Positions 11,297 to 23,130 of a stretch of 64,000 bases of DNA are shown here, piece after piece. Under the pieces are notes generated by a model. It saw only the letters and a list, made by a program, of their open reading frames with translations. It did no database searches and had not been told where the DNA came from. The translations under genes and the position numbers were made by a program. Position 1 is the first letter of the stretch; each line of letters opens with the position of its first letter. The stretch is from Rhipidocladum racemiflorum (Eukaryota > Streptophyta > Magnoliopsida > Poales > Poaceae), in NCBI GenBank assembly GCA_036346355.1, contig CM070584.1, positions 49,807,097-49,871,096 on the forward strand, read 5' to 3'.

Positions 11297-12456
11297 AGAG
11301 AAGCATCCAAACGGCCCCTAAGTCTCCGCAGTCGCCCCAAGGCGACTACGGAGGCGACACCAAAACCTAGCCAAGGAAGCCCCCGCACTCTTCTAGCCCC
11401 TCGCCGCCGCCGCCTGTGGCTCCCGGCTCGGCGGCGGCGGCGGGACGAACCTTCCTCTTCGCTTTCCCCTTTTCATTTTTCCTTGCCGTTCTTCCTTCCG
11501 GTCGTTTCTCTTCGTCCGCGATGGGAGAAGGAGGTGGAGGCCGGTCGTCTTTGTTGCTGTCCTCGGGGTTGGCGAAGACGACGCGGCGCTCTCTTCGCAG
11601 TGGAGTCAGCGCGGGGGTGCGGGGATTGCTCAGCGGCGGCGGTGCGGGGATTGCGCAGTGGCGGCGGTGCTCAGTGACTTTAGGTGCTGATTCTCCAGAT
11701 CTTCGACGGTTTTCCCCCCAAGGTCCGCCTTTGGGGCGTGACGTGGTCGTGAGGGGATTTGGGGCGATGGCCCTTGCTGGGGCTACGGCGAGTCGGGTGT
11801 TGGATCTAGGGTGAGTTGGGCGATGGCCCTCGCTGGTTTTAAGGTGGTTTGGGCGCTGGCCCTTGCTGAATCTTCGGCGAGGCCCCTCGGCGTTGAGGGC
11901 GAGGCGGTCGGCTGCGGCGAGTCCCCTGAGTGGCGGCCGTTGTTGGTGCGAGGGTTGCCGCCGGTTGATGCCCCAAGACCCTCGTTTTGTGGTGGGGTTC
12001 AGTGCTTCGGCGAGTTGCGCAGGAAAAGCAGGTGGAGCAGGGGAGGTCGTCGGAGTTGGAAGTTGAGTTCCAGCAAGGGCCGCGTGTTCGGTGCGTTCCG
12101 GGGAACTCCAAAAGGCGTGCTCGACCGGGGGGAAAGGTGACAAGGCTCGTGGAGGTGCAAAAGTTCTTTGAGCATCTCCACGGTAGTTCAGTGTGCCACA
12201 GCAGGGGCAGTTCCCAGCTGTGGCCTGTGGCGCTTGGTGTTGGCAGCGCTCAGGGTGGTGGGGTGGTTTTTGCTGTGGCTGTCGGCGGTGCAGTAGGTTG
12301 TAAGGGCGTTTAGCCGCGCTGGCGAGTGAGCTCGGTAGCGATGGCCGAGGGTTGTGTTTGTTTCCGTGTCTGCCCTTTACTCTTTGTATTTTCCTCTTCG
12401 GAGGTTTTCTTTCTTCTTAATGAATTGACAGAGCTCCTGTCCTAAGTTTCGAAAAA
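11297..12456 (+). mobile_element. Short LINE-type (non-LTR) retroelement copy with 18-bp target duplication
   Basis: The block is flanked by AAAGTTCAGATAGGGTTG at 11279-11296 and again at 12455-12472, a long target duplication as made by target-primed reverse transcription. The right end reads TTCTTCTTAATGAATTGACA and then an A-run (CGAAAAAA), the usual tail of grass LINE-1-type elements. The left part is GC-rich (PQSP/SPPPP-like composition, many CGG/CCG runs) as in the 5' region of these LINEs. There is no reverse transcriptase, so it is internally deleted or a non-autonomous copy. The long open frame on its minus strand (11367-12143) is a composition artefact. Confidence 0.78.
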
Positions 12457-12716
12457 AGTTCAGATAGGGTTGTTACAAAAACCCACAAACAAGAAGAGAC
12501 AACGAGAGCTCTTTTACGGTACACTAAATTGAATATGAACCGTGTGATATAAATTGTTGAAAATTCAACCATTCCTTTTTTTTCTATAAATTTCAAAAAG
12601 CCTAGATTAGGACTCCATCCACCTCTTTTCGCCGTTGCTTTGAGGCGTTCTCGTGGACAGATTGCCACCACTGAGGCACTGAGTGGCGGACGTCCCAGAG
12701 GAGACAATCTGTGTTG

Positions 12717-12900
12717 AGGGGGATGTATGTGTATCCATTGGAACACCTTCATCCATGTTTGTCTCGAGAAAGAGCATAGAAGCAGCAAATGTGTAGCCGA
12801 TTCAGGATTCGATCCGCATAGTGGACAAAAAAAACTGTGAGGCCAGCCTCTAATCGCCAATTTGTCGGCTGTTGGAGTAGGACTACTCTGTCAGGATCAT
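12717..12900 (-). pseudogene. LINE reverse-transcriptase C-terminal zinc-binding remnant
   Basis: On the minus strand the frame reads TADKLAIRGWPHSFFCPLCG and continues SNPESATHLLLLCSFSRQTW. This is the zf-RVT module (CPLC...H...C) at the C-terminus of plant LINE ORF2 proteins. The sequence on both sides (to about 13216 upstream on the minus strand) is open but degraded and frameshifted. It is an older LINE relic in opposite orientation to the insertion at 11297-12456. Confidence 0.72.
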
Positions 12901-13265
12901 ACGATTGATCTTTACCTAACTGCTGATAGGGTAGCTTGCTTGCTTTCTTGCTTATTCTCTGCAAGGATTTGAAGGTTTGTTTTTTGTCCAGGGAAAAAAT
13001 GGCGTTAAATCCTCCTAATTCACTAACCCAACAGGATCTCAATCCAGATGTTCTCATTAGTCCAACCTTCAAGGCATCCAAAACATGCCAAATGAGAATC
13101 TGGACATGGGGTCGCGTATTGTTGAACCGATATTGCCGACAACAAATCGACGAAAAACATATTATCAATTTCTGGTTTTTTTTTGGCACCTGCCTTGTGT
13201 TGTCAATCATGGTCAATTTATGGGTTCTGTCAACAATATTGGCTGGTGCTTGCCTGAACTATTGA

Positions 13266-15168
13266 AGGTGACCTGTTGCTTCACCAGGCCAACTTTTGCC
13301 TAACCCTATCCCTATTTGTGAACTGAAATATAATTGATGCACAAATCATGCAAATAATTACTAGCTAGTGGATTTTACTGTTGTTTTCTATAAACCAAAT
13401 TTCAGGTTGCATAGTGAACAGCTATATATCCCTAAATCTGTTCAATTCTTTGTCTCTTTTCAGATGTTCAAAGATGAATAGACGACACAGATGGTATATA
13501 TAGAACCATAATCTCTCGTTGACCATGACAAGGTTGTTGTTTACATATTCTGTGTACGTATAGGCATTTCACATAAGGTAGGTAAGAAGACTACGGTATC
13601 TAAGCATATTTTAAGCAGTGTGACTTAAGTACAAAGTATCTTTTTAGGTATAGAAGCTGAAAGAACACTTTTATAGCGTTTGACCGATGTTTTCAACTAT
13701 GTGCTGAAATCAAATGGTGACATATTTGGCAAGGACAGGTGAAGGATTTCATCTCCTGCGTGAAGGAAAAGGCTGCCTTGCCCAAACTGTCAAACTGCTT
13801 TACCATGACCCTGCATGACACCTTAACATGTATTATATCCCTTCTCCTTTAATTGTAAAAAAAGAAGGTATTGATTTTTTTTTTCCTATTTCAAAATTGC
13901 ACCCTAGATCCTAAGATAGATAGCTTGCTCATCCTAAGTGTTTTGGTTTATATCTTGGACTCAGTGGGTGAAAAACAATAGCCAGTTAGGTACTGAAGTG
14001 CATAGCCTTTACTTATTCAAGCACACAGACATAGCATGGGATTAGCTTACTTTATGATGCTTCAAGCTAAGTATCTTCTCTTGTTGCATAATTGACTGTC
14101 ACAATGTTGATGACCTGATGGGCATAATAATTCCAGCAGATCTGATAGATTAGATAGAAAGCTTGAAATCCTCTACTGAAAAACCCTGTTAGCAGAAGAA
14201 AACCAAGTCATCTAGGTCTATTTTGTAACGCAAATGAGAATCACAACCAGCGGAGAATTCGAATCTGTGCTTTACAACTGCCTTATACTTTGTCCTGGAC
14301 CATGACATAAACTATTATTAGTACTACAAAACAAGACTACTAAGTCTCCCTGGATCACTAGGTCATGTCATATGCTTACATAGAAAGTTCTCTTTGTGGC
14401 TGCATTCCTCTTTGGATATTAGCAAAAGGATTAAAAGTGCAATGAGATATGCAGGAGATTTTATAAGGCCTTAGCTCCAGAGCAGGGCAAAGAATGTGAC
14501 AACTTGCAAAGAGAAAGAAAAAAACATGAAAAGCTAAACTGAAAAGATAACTGAACTTTTTCTACTTTTCAGCACCGTATATTTTACTCCCAATGAGAAG
14601 CAATTCCTTTGACCAATCCAATAGCTACATGTATGCGTTGGCCTGCACTGACGTCCTGGCTAGATTAGATAGCCCAACCTTTATTTATTTATAAAGAGAA
14701 GAAAATAACTGTCCTTGCCTCCATGTATGAACATAGGATGAACAGAAAGCAGCCGCAATCTCAGTTATGATGGAGAATGAACGGAGTTTTTACTTTGTAC
14801 TCCTGGAATGGTATTCGTACTCGTACTTCCATGGTACCTTTTCTTGCTTCACTTGCATTGCTTCCAGTAGCATCACTTGCTTCTTCTGGAAAAATGGATC
14901 TAGGACTTCAGACCAGCCTCACAAGAGAAGTTAGTTTGGATTCTAGTTGTTCGTTTCAAATCAGATGGTCCAAATCTGAATAAATATCACATCATTTATA
15001 GTAATAGCCTGAATTTTTTTGAGGGGCTTAATCGTTCGTTTCGAACCCATGGTTTGAATAAACTGTATATCATTTCAAAACTGAATATTTTTTAGGATGA
15101 AATCAAACTTAAGATGTCCCAATTTCCCAGGCAACATTGGGGATTCCACTAGTACTAGTTAAGGGTGC
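13266..15168. other. No recognisable gene
   Basis: AT-rich sequence without long open frames, clear repeats or terminal inverted repeats that I could see. It ends at the target duplication of the solo LTR. Confidence 0.5.
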
Positions 15169-15173
15169 AATAA

Positions 15174-17387
15174 TGTAACGCCCAGCGCTGACTCCCCGCC
15201 CTTCCCGCGGGTCGCCGCCGCACAACCGCCGCCGCTGTTTCCGCACCGGCCGCCGGCCCTCCCCCCTATAAATACCCCCCGGTCGTCCCTCTCTCCCCGC
15301 ACCCCCCCTCTCTCTCCCTCTGCTCCTCTCTTTCTCCCGGCCGCCCCGCCGTCTTCTCCCTTCGCTCCGGCGCCATCGCCCGCACCGCCCGTCGCTGAGC
15401 TCGCTCGCCTCCCTACGGCCTCCTCCGGCTCCGCCGCCGGCCAAGGCGCCTCGCCCCTACCTCCTCCGGCCGCCACTCCGCACTCGCTGCAGGCGCTGGT
15501 CCACCGAGCGCGTGGACCCGATCCACAGCCGGCCGGCCCCACCTGTCAGCTGTTTTTATTTTTAAAAATAATTCAAAAAGCAAAACTCCGGTGCTGACAT
15601 CAGCATAACGCAATAAACCGGATTTTCTTTTAAAAAGAAATAAAAAAACCTTTAAGACATCATGCTGATGTCATAAAGCGAATTTTCTTTTGAAAAATAA
15701 TCCAAAAATCTAAAAAAGGCCGTTGACGTCATCGTTGTGCAATAATTCGGATTTTCCTTTGGAAAAATAATTTTAAAAATTCAGAAAAATCCTTTTAATT
15801 GTTTTTGAACTTCTGGGAGCCCGTTTAAACTCCGTTTGGCTCTATTTTTCTTCCTAAATTCATTTAAAATCTTAAATTTTAGTTTAGTGCTAGTTTGGCA
15901 TTTAATTTGAATTTATTTGGATTTTATTTGAATTTAGTTGCTTTTCGCACATAAATTACGGAGAGTTCGAGGAGTACCCGGGCGACAATTTCGAGCAGCA
16001 ACTCGTCAAACCAGGCAAGTCACACCATCTTGACCATGTTGCTCCCAGTTTGTAAACTTGTATGTTGAATTTTAAATTATTGCATACCTACTTGTTGTAA
16101 ATGTTATTTTTCGGCCTAGTTTTAAATGCTAGTTATACCCAAAATTGGTATGCCACCTTTGACATTTGAGTTCCGATACCCTTGTAACCTGAAAAATATG
16201 AACTATGTTATGATAATAATTAGACATTGCTTAGACATGCTTAGAACTGAACTTAGGAAGTTTTGGGGGATTTATGCCAAAATAATACTATGTTAAAACG
16301 GAAAATATGATGTTAGTGTTATTGTGAAAATAGTATGGTTAAAATGAAAATGACTTAGACCGGGCAAGAAATGGTTGGAAAGTGGTGAGGTTATGGTTCT
16401 GGGTTTGTGAAAAGTCTTGCCTAGTCAATTAAGGATCAGTAAAGCATAACCGTACTACCACAAGTCTAGAATGGGACAGACCTGGCTAGCCATATTAAGT
16501 CATATCATGGACAATCATGCCATATGGGGGTAGTGCTGTGGTGAAAGCGTGAGGCTACCACTTTGGCGCAAGAGGGGGCTTTTGAATAGAGAGATTCTTT
16601 CAGCGGTGAAACCTTAGCGGTATGACTACATATATTAGTTTTTATAGGGGTCTTGTCGTGATTTTCTCTATCACTCACCAAAGGAAGTGTGCTGACACAA
16701 GGGGAATATTATGTATTGTGGGTAAAGTTGTAAAATCTCTGCAGAGTGTCAAACTAATCGATTAGCCGTGCCTGCGGTTATGGGCATGCCGAGCAAGTCA
16801 TTCTCGGATTAGAATTTGGTAATTTAAAATCTGGTTTACAAAAACAATGTTAGGATGAAGGGAGTCCATCAGGGGGAAAACTTGGAAAGTTCCAGAATGA
16901 TTCCTGAGTAAAAATGTTTAAATTTGAGTTTCCTTATTAATTATGGCATTCAAAAATTATTTAGAATATTTAGCAAACTGTTGCTTTATGCTTAAAGAAC
17001 CATATAGCATTCCTTTGTTGCCTGTACATTTATATTGCATTTCCGGTGTGATTTGCTGAGTACGTTTGTACTCACCCTTGCTTAATCTATTGTTTCAGAG
17101 GAGGAGTACCACGATGGTGAGAACCAGTTGGACTAGGCCGTGTCCCCAGTTGATTGCTTGTGGCAAATTAATTGGGCTATATCTACTATTCTTCAGTTTC
17201 ACTGCTTTTATTTAGTCGTTTATTTATTTGTTGGCCTGTGTGCCATTTAATTTTTAATTCTGAATATTTATTATTAATAAAGAACGCTGGATATGCTATG
17301 ATTTCATTTCTACTGTGTGTACTAACATTTCCTAGACCAGTACATAATACACAGAGGATTTCGAAGGTATTTTTCCAAGGTCCGACA
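15174..17387 (+). mobile_element. Solo LTR (2,214 bp) with 5-bp target duplication AATAA
   Basis: The block begins TGTAACGCCC and ends GGTCCGACA, giving the TG...CA ends and short inverted termini of an LTR. AATAA precedes it (15169-15173) and follows it (17388-17392). Near the left end is a TATA box (TATAAATA, 15267-15274) in a GC-rich, CT-rich promoter-like stretch. The 3' half carries the phrase GAGTACGTTTGTACTCACCC, common in large grass LTRs. No gag-pol and no second LTR are present, so it is the product of recombination between the two LTRs of a complete element, probably Ty3/gypsy-type or a non-autonomous relative. Confidence 0.88.
15267..15274 (+). promoter_or_regulatory. TATA box of the solo LTR
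   Basis: TATAAATA lies in a GC-rich stretch, followed by a CT-rich leader. It could drive read-through transcription to the right. Confidence 0.5.
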
Positions 17388-17392
17388 AATAA

Positions 17393-17975
17393 GAGCGGAT
17401 ACGAAAGGATATCGCCTCATTACGTATCATGTTCTGTATATTTTCTGCCTCTCATATTCGCTCTGCAAGTTTTCGGTCGGTCCGTTGGGCAGAATCATAT
17501 GCTATGTTTGCACCCCTAGTACTATTTACTGGGAAAAAAATTGCAAACAACTCGCTTGCATAGCATTGCTCTCAATACTGGTCCTCGGAGAGGGGGTAAT
17601 AACTACTGTAATATGCCTTGCTTGCCCGGGAATTCAAGTTGTTTCAAGGAGCCTGATTGGTATGTGATCCAAACTAAAAGCCATTGCATCCAATGCAAGG
17701 CCACCAGCGGTCCAGCAGAAGAAGAAAGCTCTCCGACACTGAAGCTTCCCACAAAAGGCGAGTGTTCTTGTGCGATCGACCGAGCGTATAATTATAATAA
17801 GTTCGCTACTTCTCGATGGATTCCCCGTGCTTGATGATACCATAATTCCGTCCTTTACGACGTTTACGTGATGGAATGTGTCTGGAACGGATCGAGGAGA
17901 GAAGGTCAGAAGTTCAGTAGCGTAAGGTTTGGAGCAGCCGCAACAGATGTGACTGAATGTTCGAATTACACTTAA
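17393..17975. other. No recognisable gene
   Basis: Flank between the solo LTR and the Helitron. Short open frames overlap on both strands and show no domain. Confidence 0.45.
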
Positions 17976-18435
17976 CTAGCAAATTTACCCGCAATTGCGC
18001 GGTCAGATATTATGATATGATTATCTTTGATATATAACTATATTTTCTATAATTATGTATTTTTTATATAACTCTAATATCTATATAGATTAATATGCAC
18101 CGTTATAATCTGGTTCCACCAAAATAAGTGGTGGAGATCTTTGGACTCTTTCTTTTAAACTAAACCGTTATCGTACGGAATCCAATTTCTAATTTTTTAG
18201 CTGTTTGTGTACTGTAAATGATACAAACTCTTTCTTTTAATCTAGACCGTTATAATCTAGATCCTGTATTATGCAATACACAAACTCTTTCTTTTAATCT
18301 AGACCGTTATAATCTGGACCCACCACGATCAATGGTGTAGATCTTTCTTTTTTTTTCTCCGATTAATGTGGAAATTTCTAGCCTTGAGAGCGAACGTGGT
18401 GGCTTCTTTTGCCTCTACTTTAATATTATAATAGA
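17976..18435 (-). mobile_element. Non-autonomous Helitron, ~460 bp
   Basis: Read on the minus strand the element ends with the palindrome CGCAATTGCG, nine to ten bases, then CTAG|T, the hairpin-plus-CTRR structure of a Helitron 3' end. Its other end reads A|TCTATTATAATATT on the minus strand, giving the TC start after an A. The interior has three direct copies of ACTCTTTCTTTTAA followed by an ACCGTTAT phrase (near 18145, 18227 and 18284). The 5' limit could be 18435 or 18439, since TAGA is repeated there. Confidence 0.62.
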
Positions 18436-19110
18436 TAGATTGCATGGCAGTGTTAGCGTAACCAGTGTTGCATAAGTACTCTCCACCGTTCGTTGGAAAG
18501 AAACATACATACATGAATGGATCCTGTGGATTAGAGATTATTAATCAGTAAAGAAAGAGAGCAGTTCGTCCCTTCCAAATAGGCCCTAGATGTATGGGCG
18601 AAGGGAATAAGCAGAAGCTGTGGGTCAATTGACCGCACTTTTTTTTACATGGTAATATCTAGAAAGAAATCTATAGAATTTTTTTGACCGAATCCTATAT
18701 AAATTTAAAACAATGACCTCAACTAAATATGGTTAACTCGTAATTGACCCCGCATGTTAAATTTTCCGGCTCCACCACAAGATAGTATTTGTAACGGCGT
18801 TCCTCGATATCACTAGAGGTCTACAAACTTGGCTAATTTTCCACTTAGGTAATATTCCAACTTCTAACAGGAGAGTGAAACTGGTTCAATTCAAGGGTCA
18901 ACCGACATAAGCACTTTCTAAAGTTTAGTATTTAACCCTTAGTTTCCCTTAACAGAAAAACTAATGCACAGTATATCGTGCGTTTCTAAACATGTGGCAT
19001 GGCTAGTAACCGTCCGATCCTGCATGTCCAATAGCTACCTTGTGGTCCTTATCCTGTCCAACTCATGTGTGATCCTTATCCATTAAACCCATCCGCATTC
19101 ACACATCCAT

Positions 19111-19128
19111 CCCCCCCCCCCCCCCCCC
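19111..19128. repeat. C homopolymer, 18 bp
   Basis: Uninterrupted C-run. Confidence 0.95.
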
Positions 19129-19592
19129 AAAATGCCTCCCCATCCACGGCGGCAAGTGAGCAGCGAGCGAGCACAATGGTGGCAGTAGAGGCTAGCGAGA
19201 AGAAGTTGTGGTGACGACATGCCTTATCCATACCTCTCTTCTTTCCTCACGCCTTGGATTTGTGAGCAATGATGGCCTGCTTGCAAGAGCTGCGAGTTGG
19301 CACCATGTATGGGTGAGATAGAGATGATGAGCACGAGAAGGGCATGCCAGTAGCAGGCCCGAGCGCGGGAGGCCAAAACCGCGCGAGGAGCCACGAGCTT
19401 ACGTTGAGCGTGGGATGCAGCCATGGTAGCAGGCACAATCCCCTGCTCTAACGGTGGGTTGTGGTTAGGACCTCACTAGTGTGCTCCTGTTGACTTGCTC
19501 TTTTAGGCTCTCCTCCACCCATCAACTCCGAGTAGCTAGATCCAGCGGTGAAGTAGCTCGGTGATGTGGCATAGAGCTCAGGTCAAAGCCAG

Positions 19593-19598
<6 letters not shown>

Positions 19599-19648
<50 letters not shown>
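19599..19648. repeat. (GA)n microsatellite
   Basis: Uninterrupted GA dinucleotide run of about 50 bp. Confidence 0.97.
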
Positions 19649-19652
<4 letters not shown>

Positions 19653-20233
19653 TGGATGCTGGACACGGAGCTTGAGCACGGATTCAATAGCGGTTGTAGT
19701 CTGGACAAAGCCTAAGAAGAGGGTGCTTTGAGGGTAAACAGTGTTAGGTGGCTCTGCAGCAACATATTAGTACCTGGTAAGCTCTAAAACTAGCAGAAGC
19801 TCATTGAAACTTTGGTTAAAACTTGTCGAAACTTTTTTGAAACTTTTGGTTGAATCTTGATGAATTTTTTTGAAATTTGTGGTTGAAACTTTTCATAAAA
19901 CTTGATGAAACTACTTGAAATTCATTGGTTCAAGCTTCACAAAACATGAGTTCCAAAGTCTGAAACTCGTTGAAACTTTGGTTTAAAATCTTCTAAGGAT
20001 TTATAAAGTGCACAAAACTCACTGAAATATGAAACTTTTCAAAAGTTCCCTTGAGAGACCAGGATTTAGCTCCCTTCCCTCAATTAATTTAGAAATAGTA
20101 CTCTACTTGTACTTTTGTACACTTGTACTACAGTTACAGGATTTAGCTCCAAATAATAATATGCCCGGTCTTTTTCATCGTACCCCATTGGAAGGGACCA
20201 GCAAGAGCGTGTTTTCGGGGAAAGTTAAATGAA

Positions 20234-20236
<3 letters not shown>

Positions 20237-20277
<41 letters not shown>
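20237..20277. repeat. (GA)n microsatellite
   Basis: Uninterrupted GA dinucleotide run of about 40 bp. Confidence 0.97.
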
Positions 20278-20280
<3 letters not shown>

Positions 20281-20351
20281 CACCCATTTGCTCTGCCTTT
20301 CCAATCCCTCTCAGATTAGAAGAAAAAAAAAAGTTCCAAACATACAAAGTA

Positions 20352-20583
20352 CTCCCTCCGTTTCTTTTTATAGATTTTGGTTGTTAGACAAGATTGACCA
20401 ACGATTACTTTATTAATATATCATTTATGCAATACAAAATCATAATTATATATAAGTACTTTTGAATACAAATCTGCTAATATCAATTTTGTGTCATAAA
20501 AATTATATGCTAATAGAGTAATTGTTGGTCAAAGTCTTGTCCTAACGAAACCAAATACGCCTTATAAAAAGAAACGGAGGGAG
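20352..20583. mobile_element. Stowaway (Tc1/mariner) MITE, 232 bp
   Basis: Terminal inverted repeats CTCCCTCCGTTTC and GAAACGGAGGGAG are flanked by TA on both sides (20350-20351 and 20584-20585). The interior is AT-rich and non-coding. This is the classic Stowaway structure and the near-perfect ends indicate a fairly recent copy. Confidence 0.95.
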
Positions 20584-20992
20584 TACTGTTTAATTACGAC
20601 ACGTCTGGTTTTTCGTTTTCATTATCCTAGCTTGATTAGTCTCATCTTAGCTTGATCATTCGATGTAATCACTTTGAGCAGCAGGCGGATTATGTTCATA
20701 TAATTGCGTACTGTTTGTTGCTCTGACACTGGAAAAGGGTAAGGTTCTCAACCATTTGGGTTGCAGAGTTTATGTGGTCATTTTTTTGGGGGCCCCTCAC
20801 GCTGCAATCCATGATCACCAGCTCAAATCCTGGAGTGGTTAAGCTAAACATGGTTGCTTGTCTCGTCCAAGAGATCAGGGTGCATGCCAAAATGTAACGT
20901 CACTTTATTTTTTGTACGGAAAAATTACTGTTAATGCGATTTGACAGTATGGGTACGTTGCAAATCCAATGCAAGTAACGTCGTAAATGGTG

Positions 20993-21271
20993 CTCGCTCT
21001 GTCGTAAATATAATACATATTTTTATTTTACTTAAGGTTGCAGTGAAGTTAAAAAAATATAGGGGAAAAAGACTTAGATGTCCCAACCTAGTTGTCTTAA
21101 AAGATAAGAGGTAATACTTTATGTGAGTAGTAATAAATAAATAAATATGGTTGATAGAGAATAAGTTGAGGTATAGCAGAAAAAAAAAACCTTATTAAAT
21201 CTATATGCAAATTTTATATTTCTAAACAAGACTATTTAAACAATATGTCTTATATTTATAGACGGAGTGAG
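20993..21271. mobile_element. Diverged Stowaway-type MITE
   Basis: Ends CTCGCTCTGTCGTAAATATA and TATTTATAGACGGAGTGAG are degenerate inverted repeats of the Stowaway type. TA follows the right end; the left flank is TG, so the target duplication is eroded. Older than the copy at 20352. Confidence 0.78.
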
Positions 21272-21273
21272 TA

Positions 21274-22346
21274 CAATAGGTAAAATGAATAGAGGGGCCA
21301 TCTTCAACCATTTAGGACCTGTTTCGAGCACAAGAACTTCGGAGGAACGTGGTCGCAAACAGTGCAATTACGCATGATTCTTACAGCGTCCCCGTATTCC
21401 AGATAAAGCCTAAGTAAATATCTACTCCCTTGAGAAATGAACATTAATTGTACCTAAAATACAGAGAATTATTTTGAGCAGGGCAACCCCAATCACCCAG
21501 CGGGCCGGGATAGGGTGACCATTTTGCTCCGATCGGAAACGCGATAAAAACTTTTAAAGATGTGCTTCTATATATTTTTTTTAAAAGTTGCATAAATATT
21601 AGAGCATAGATGATGGGTAGATGATGATTACTTATCCATTCGTTTACTTCAAGATTTATACAATTTATATTGGAAGGAAAAACATAGAACTTATATTGGA
21701 AGGAAAAATATTAGAGCATATATCGGAAGGAAGAGGAGGAGAAAAACAAAGAAGAGAAGAGATCCACATCAAGAACACAACCCAAACAGCTCATGTGTGA
21801 AGGAAGGTGCGGGTCCCAGCCACTGGCCGTTTGTTTAGCGTCACTGTCTGTCCGCCATTGTTGGGCTCCTCCAGCGTACAGACATTTCGCATCACTGGCG
21901 TGGCGACCGATCGAGTGCAAGGAAACAAAAAGCCATTGCTTCTTGATTTGATTCGTCGCGGTGGTGGTCTTGAGGTGGATCTGATGTAAGCGTGCCGTCA
22001 TCTTCCTTTCTCTCCATAGACCAGTGAAGGGTGGGTATTTGGCTATTTGATGTACCAAGAGAAGGCAAGGTTTCCTGGCGCTGTACATTTTTGTAGTCGT
22101 CGTATGTAATTCGGTTATCATTCCTGTCAAATAGTAAAAGTTACTTATAGGAAATTACTGTCCTCTCGTGTGGCCTACCTTGCTTGATCTGGCTAGTCTC
22201 AACTGTTTGATTCTGTCACTAGAATACTAGATAGCCATCTATGTTTCAAGATTGCACCGCTGCACCTCACTATATAGGTTGAAGATACTGTACCAGAGTC
22301 GCACCTATTTTCACGTCAGGCTCTGCCAAGAAAAACCTTAGGAACC
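21274..22346. other. No recognisable gene
   Basis: Intergenic, AT-rich. A phrase near 21667-21710 (TTATATTGGAAGGAAAAA) is duplicated in tandem. A 139-residue minus-strand frame (21711-22130) shows no domain, no neighbouring exons and no coding signature that I can see. Confidence 0.45.
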
Positions 22347-22354
22347 CCTAATTA

Positions 22355-22640
22355 GAGAAATTTTACGGTGGATAACATAAGTAGTAAATAGTGGTAGTAG
22401 AAATCAAGGGTATTTACTGATGATCTTCAGAGGCTTCTTATTCATACATCCGCCATTCATCAGGATCACAAGACGTGTTTTACCATAGAGGACAAATAAT
22501 ATGATAGAATTTTTTTTTATCATTTTACCCCTTTTTAAATTTTACTACCAATACTATAGGTGGTAGTATAACTAGATCTAAATTGATTTTAACTATTAGA
22601 TTCAAAGAAATGGACGGCTTATACAACCATAAAAGAGCTC
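22355..22640. mobile_element. hAT-like MITE copy 1 (286 bp), TSD CCTAATTA
   Basis: Ends GAGAAATTTTACGGTGG and (as complement) GAGCTCTTTTATGGTTG are flanked by identical 8-bp CCTAATTA (22347-22354 and 22641-22648), the target size of hAT elements. It is closely similar to the copy at 52178-52550, but lacks about 80 bp of its left interior and has a shorter right arm. Confidence 0.88.
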
Positions 22641-22648
22641 CCTAATTA

Positions 22649-23127
22649 AGCTTAGCTGGCTCGATCACGAATCTTAGCTTCTTTGTAGCACTAGCCGCGA
22701 TCCAAAGAACAAAGGCAATTCCGAAAAGTATCTTTTGTAAATTACCACGGCCACGGGTCAATCTTCGAGACAGCTTTCTTTTAGAGAATTATTCTATAGG
22801 TAGCCGCTTCGTATCTCGGATAAAATAAGATATACGTAATTTCACGCAAATAGCTACGTTTATCAATAAAAGGTAATCCTTGACATTAGGACAAAGATTT
22901 TGTGGTCGTTTACAACCACAGGTTGGTCGAGAAAGTCATGAAAACCATACATAGGAAAGGTACTCCTGCAGCGAAGAAGCCACACGGAAGAATCCTTGGG
23001 GGGAAACCTGATCTTGACATTACCAATAATGTCACTGTTTATTTCTGCCGAGACACTCCGCGTACAGAGAAGGTGTTACGAAACTCCTACGAACAGCTCG
23101 TAACAACCACCGCTCTGACAATCCTTT
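22649..23127. other. No recognisable gene
   Basis: The open frame 22902-23282 runs into the MITE at 23131 and has no recognisable domain. Confidence 0.45.
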
Positions 23128-23130
23128 TAA

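Larger units (their letters stand above)
18440..20236. other. No recognisable gene; simple repeats
   Basis: Holds a C-run (19111-19128) and a GA microsatellite (19599-19648). From about 19770 to 20040 the phrase GAAACTTTTGGTTGAA and variants recur as a degenerate tandem array of roughly 20-40 bp units. The short minus-strand frames at 19224-19438 have no domain. Confidence 0.5.

Noticed and set aside
11367..12143. 258-residue open frame on the minus strand
   Set aside because: It lies inside the GC-rich part of the LINE copy, overlaps several other frames, has Pro/Arg/Ala low complexity and no domain. Open only because of base composition.
15109..15542. Arg/Gly-rich minus-strand frames
   Set aside because: They fall in the GC/CT-rich promoter part of the solo LTR and cross its border; no protein family.
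21711..22130. 139-residue minus-strand frame
   Set aside because: No domain, no exon neighbours, sequence crosses a duplicated AT-rich phrase.
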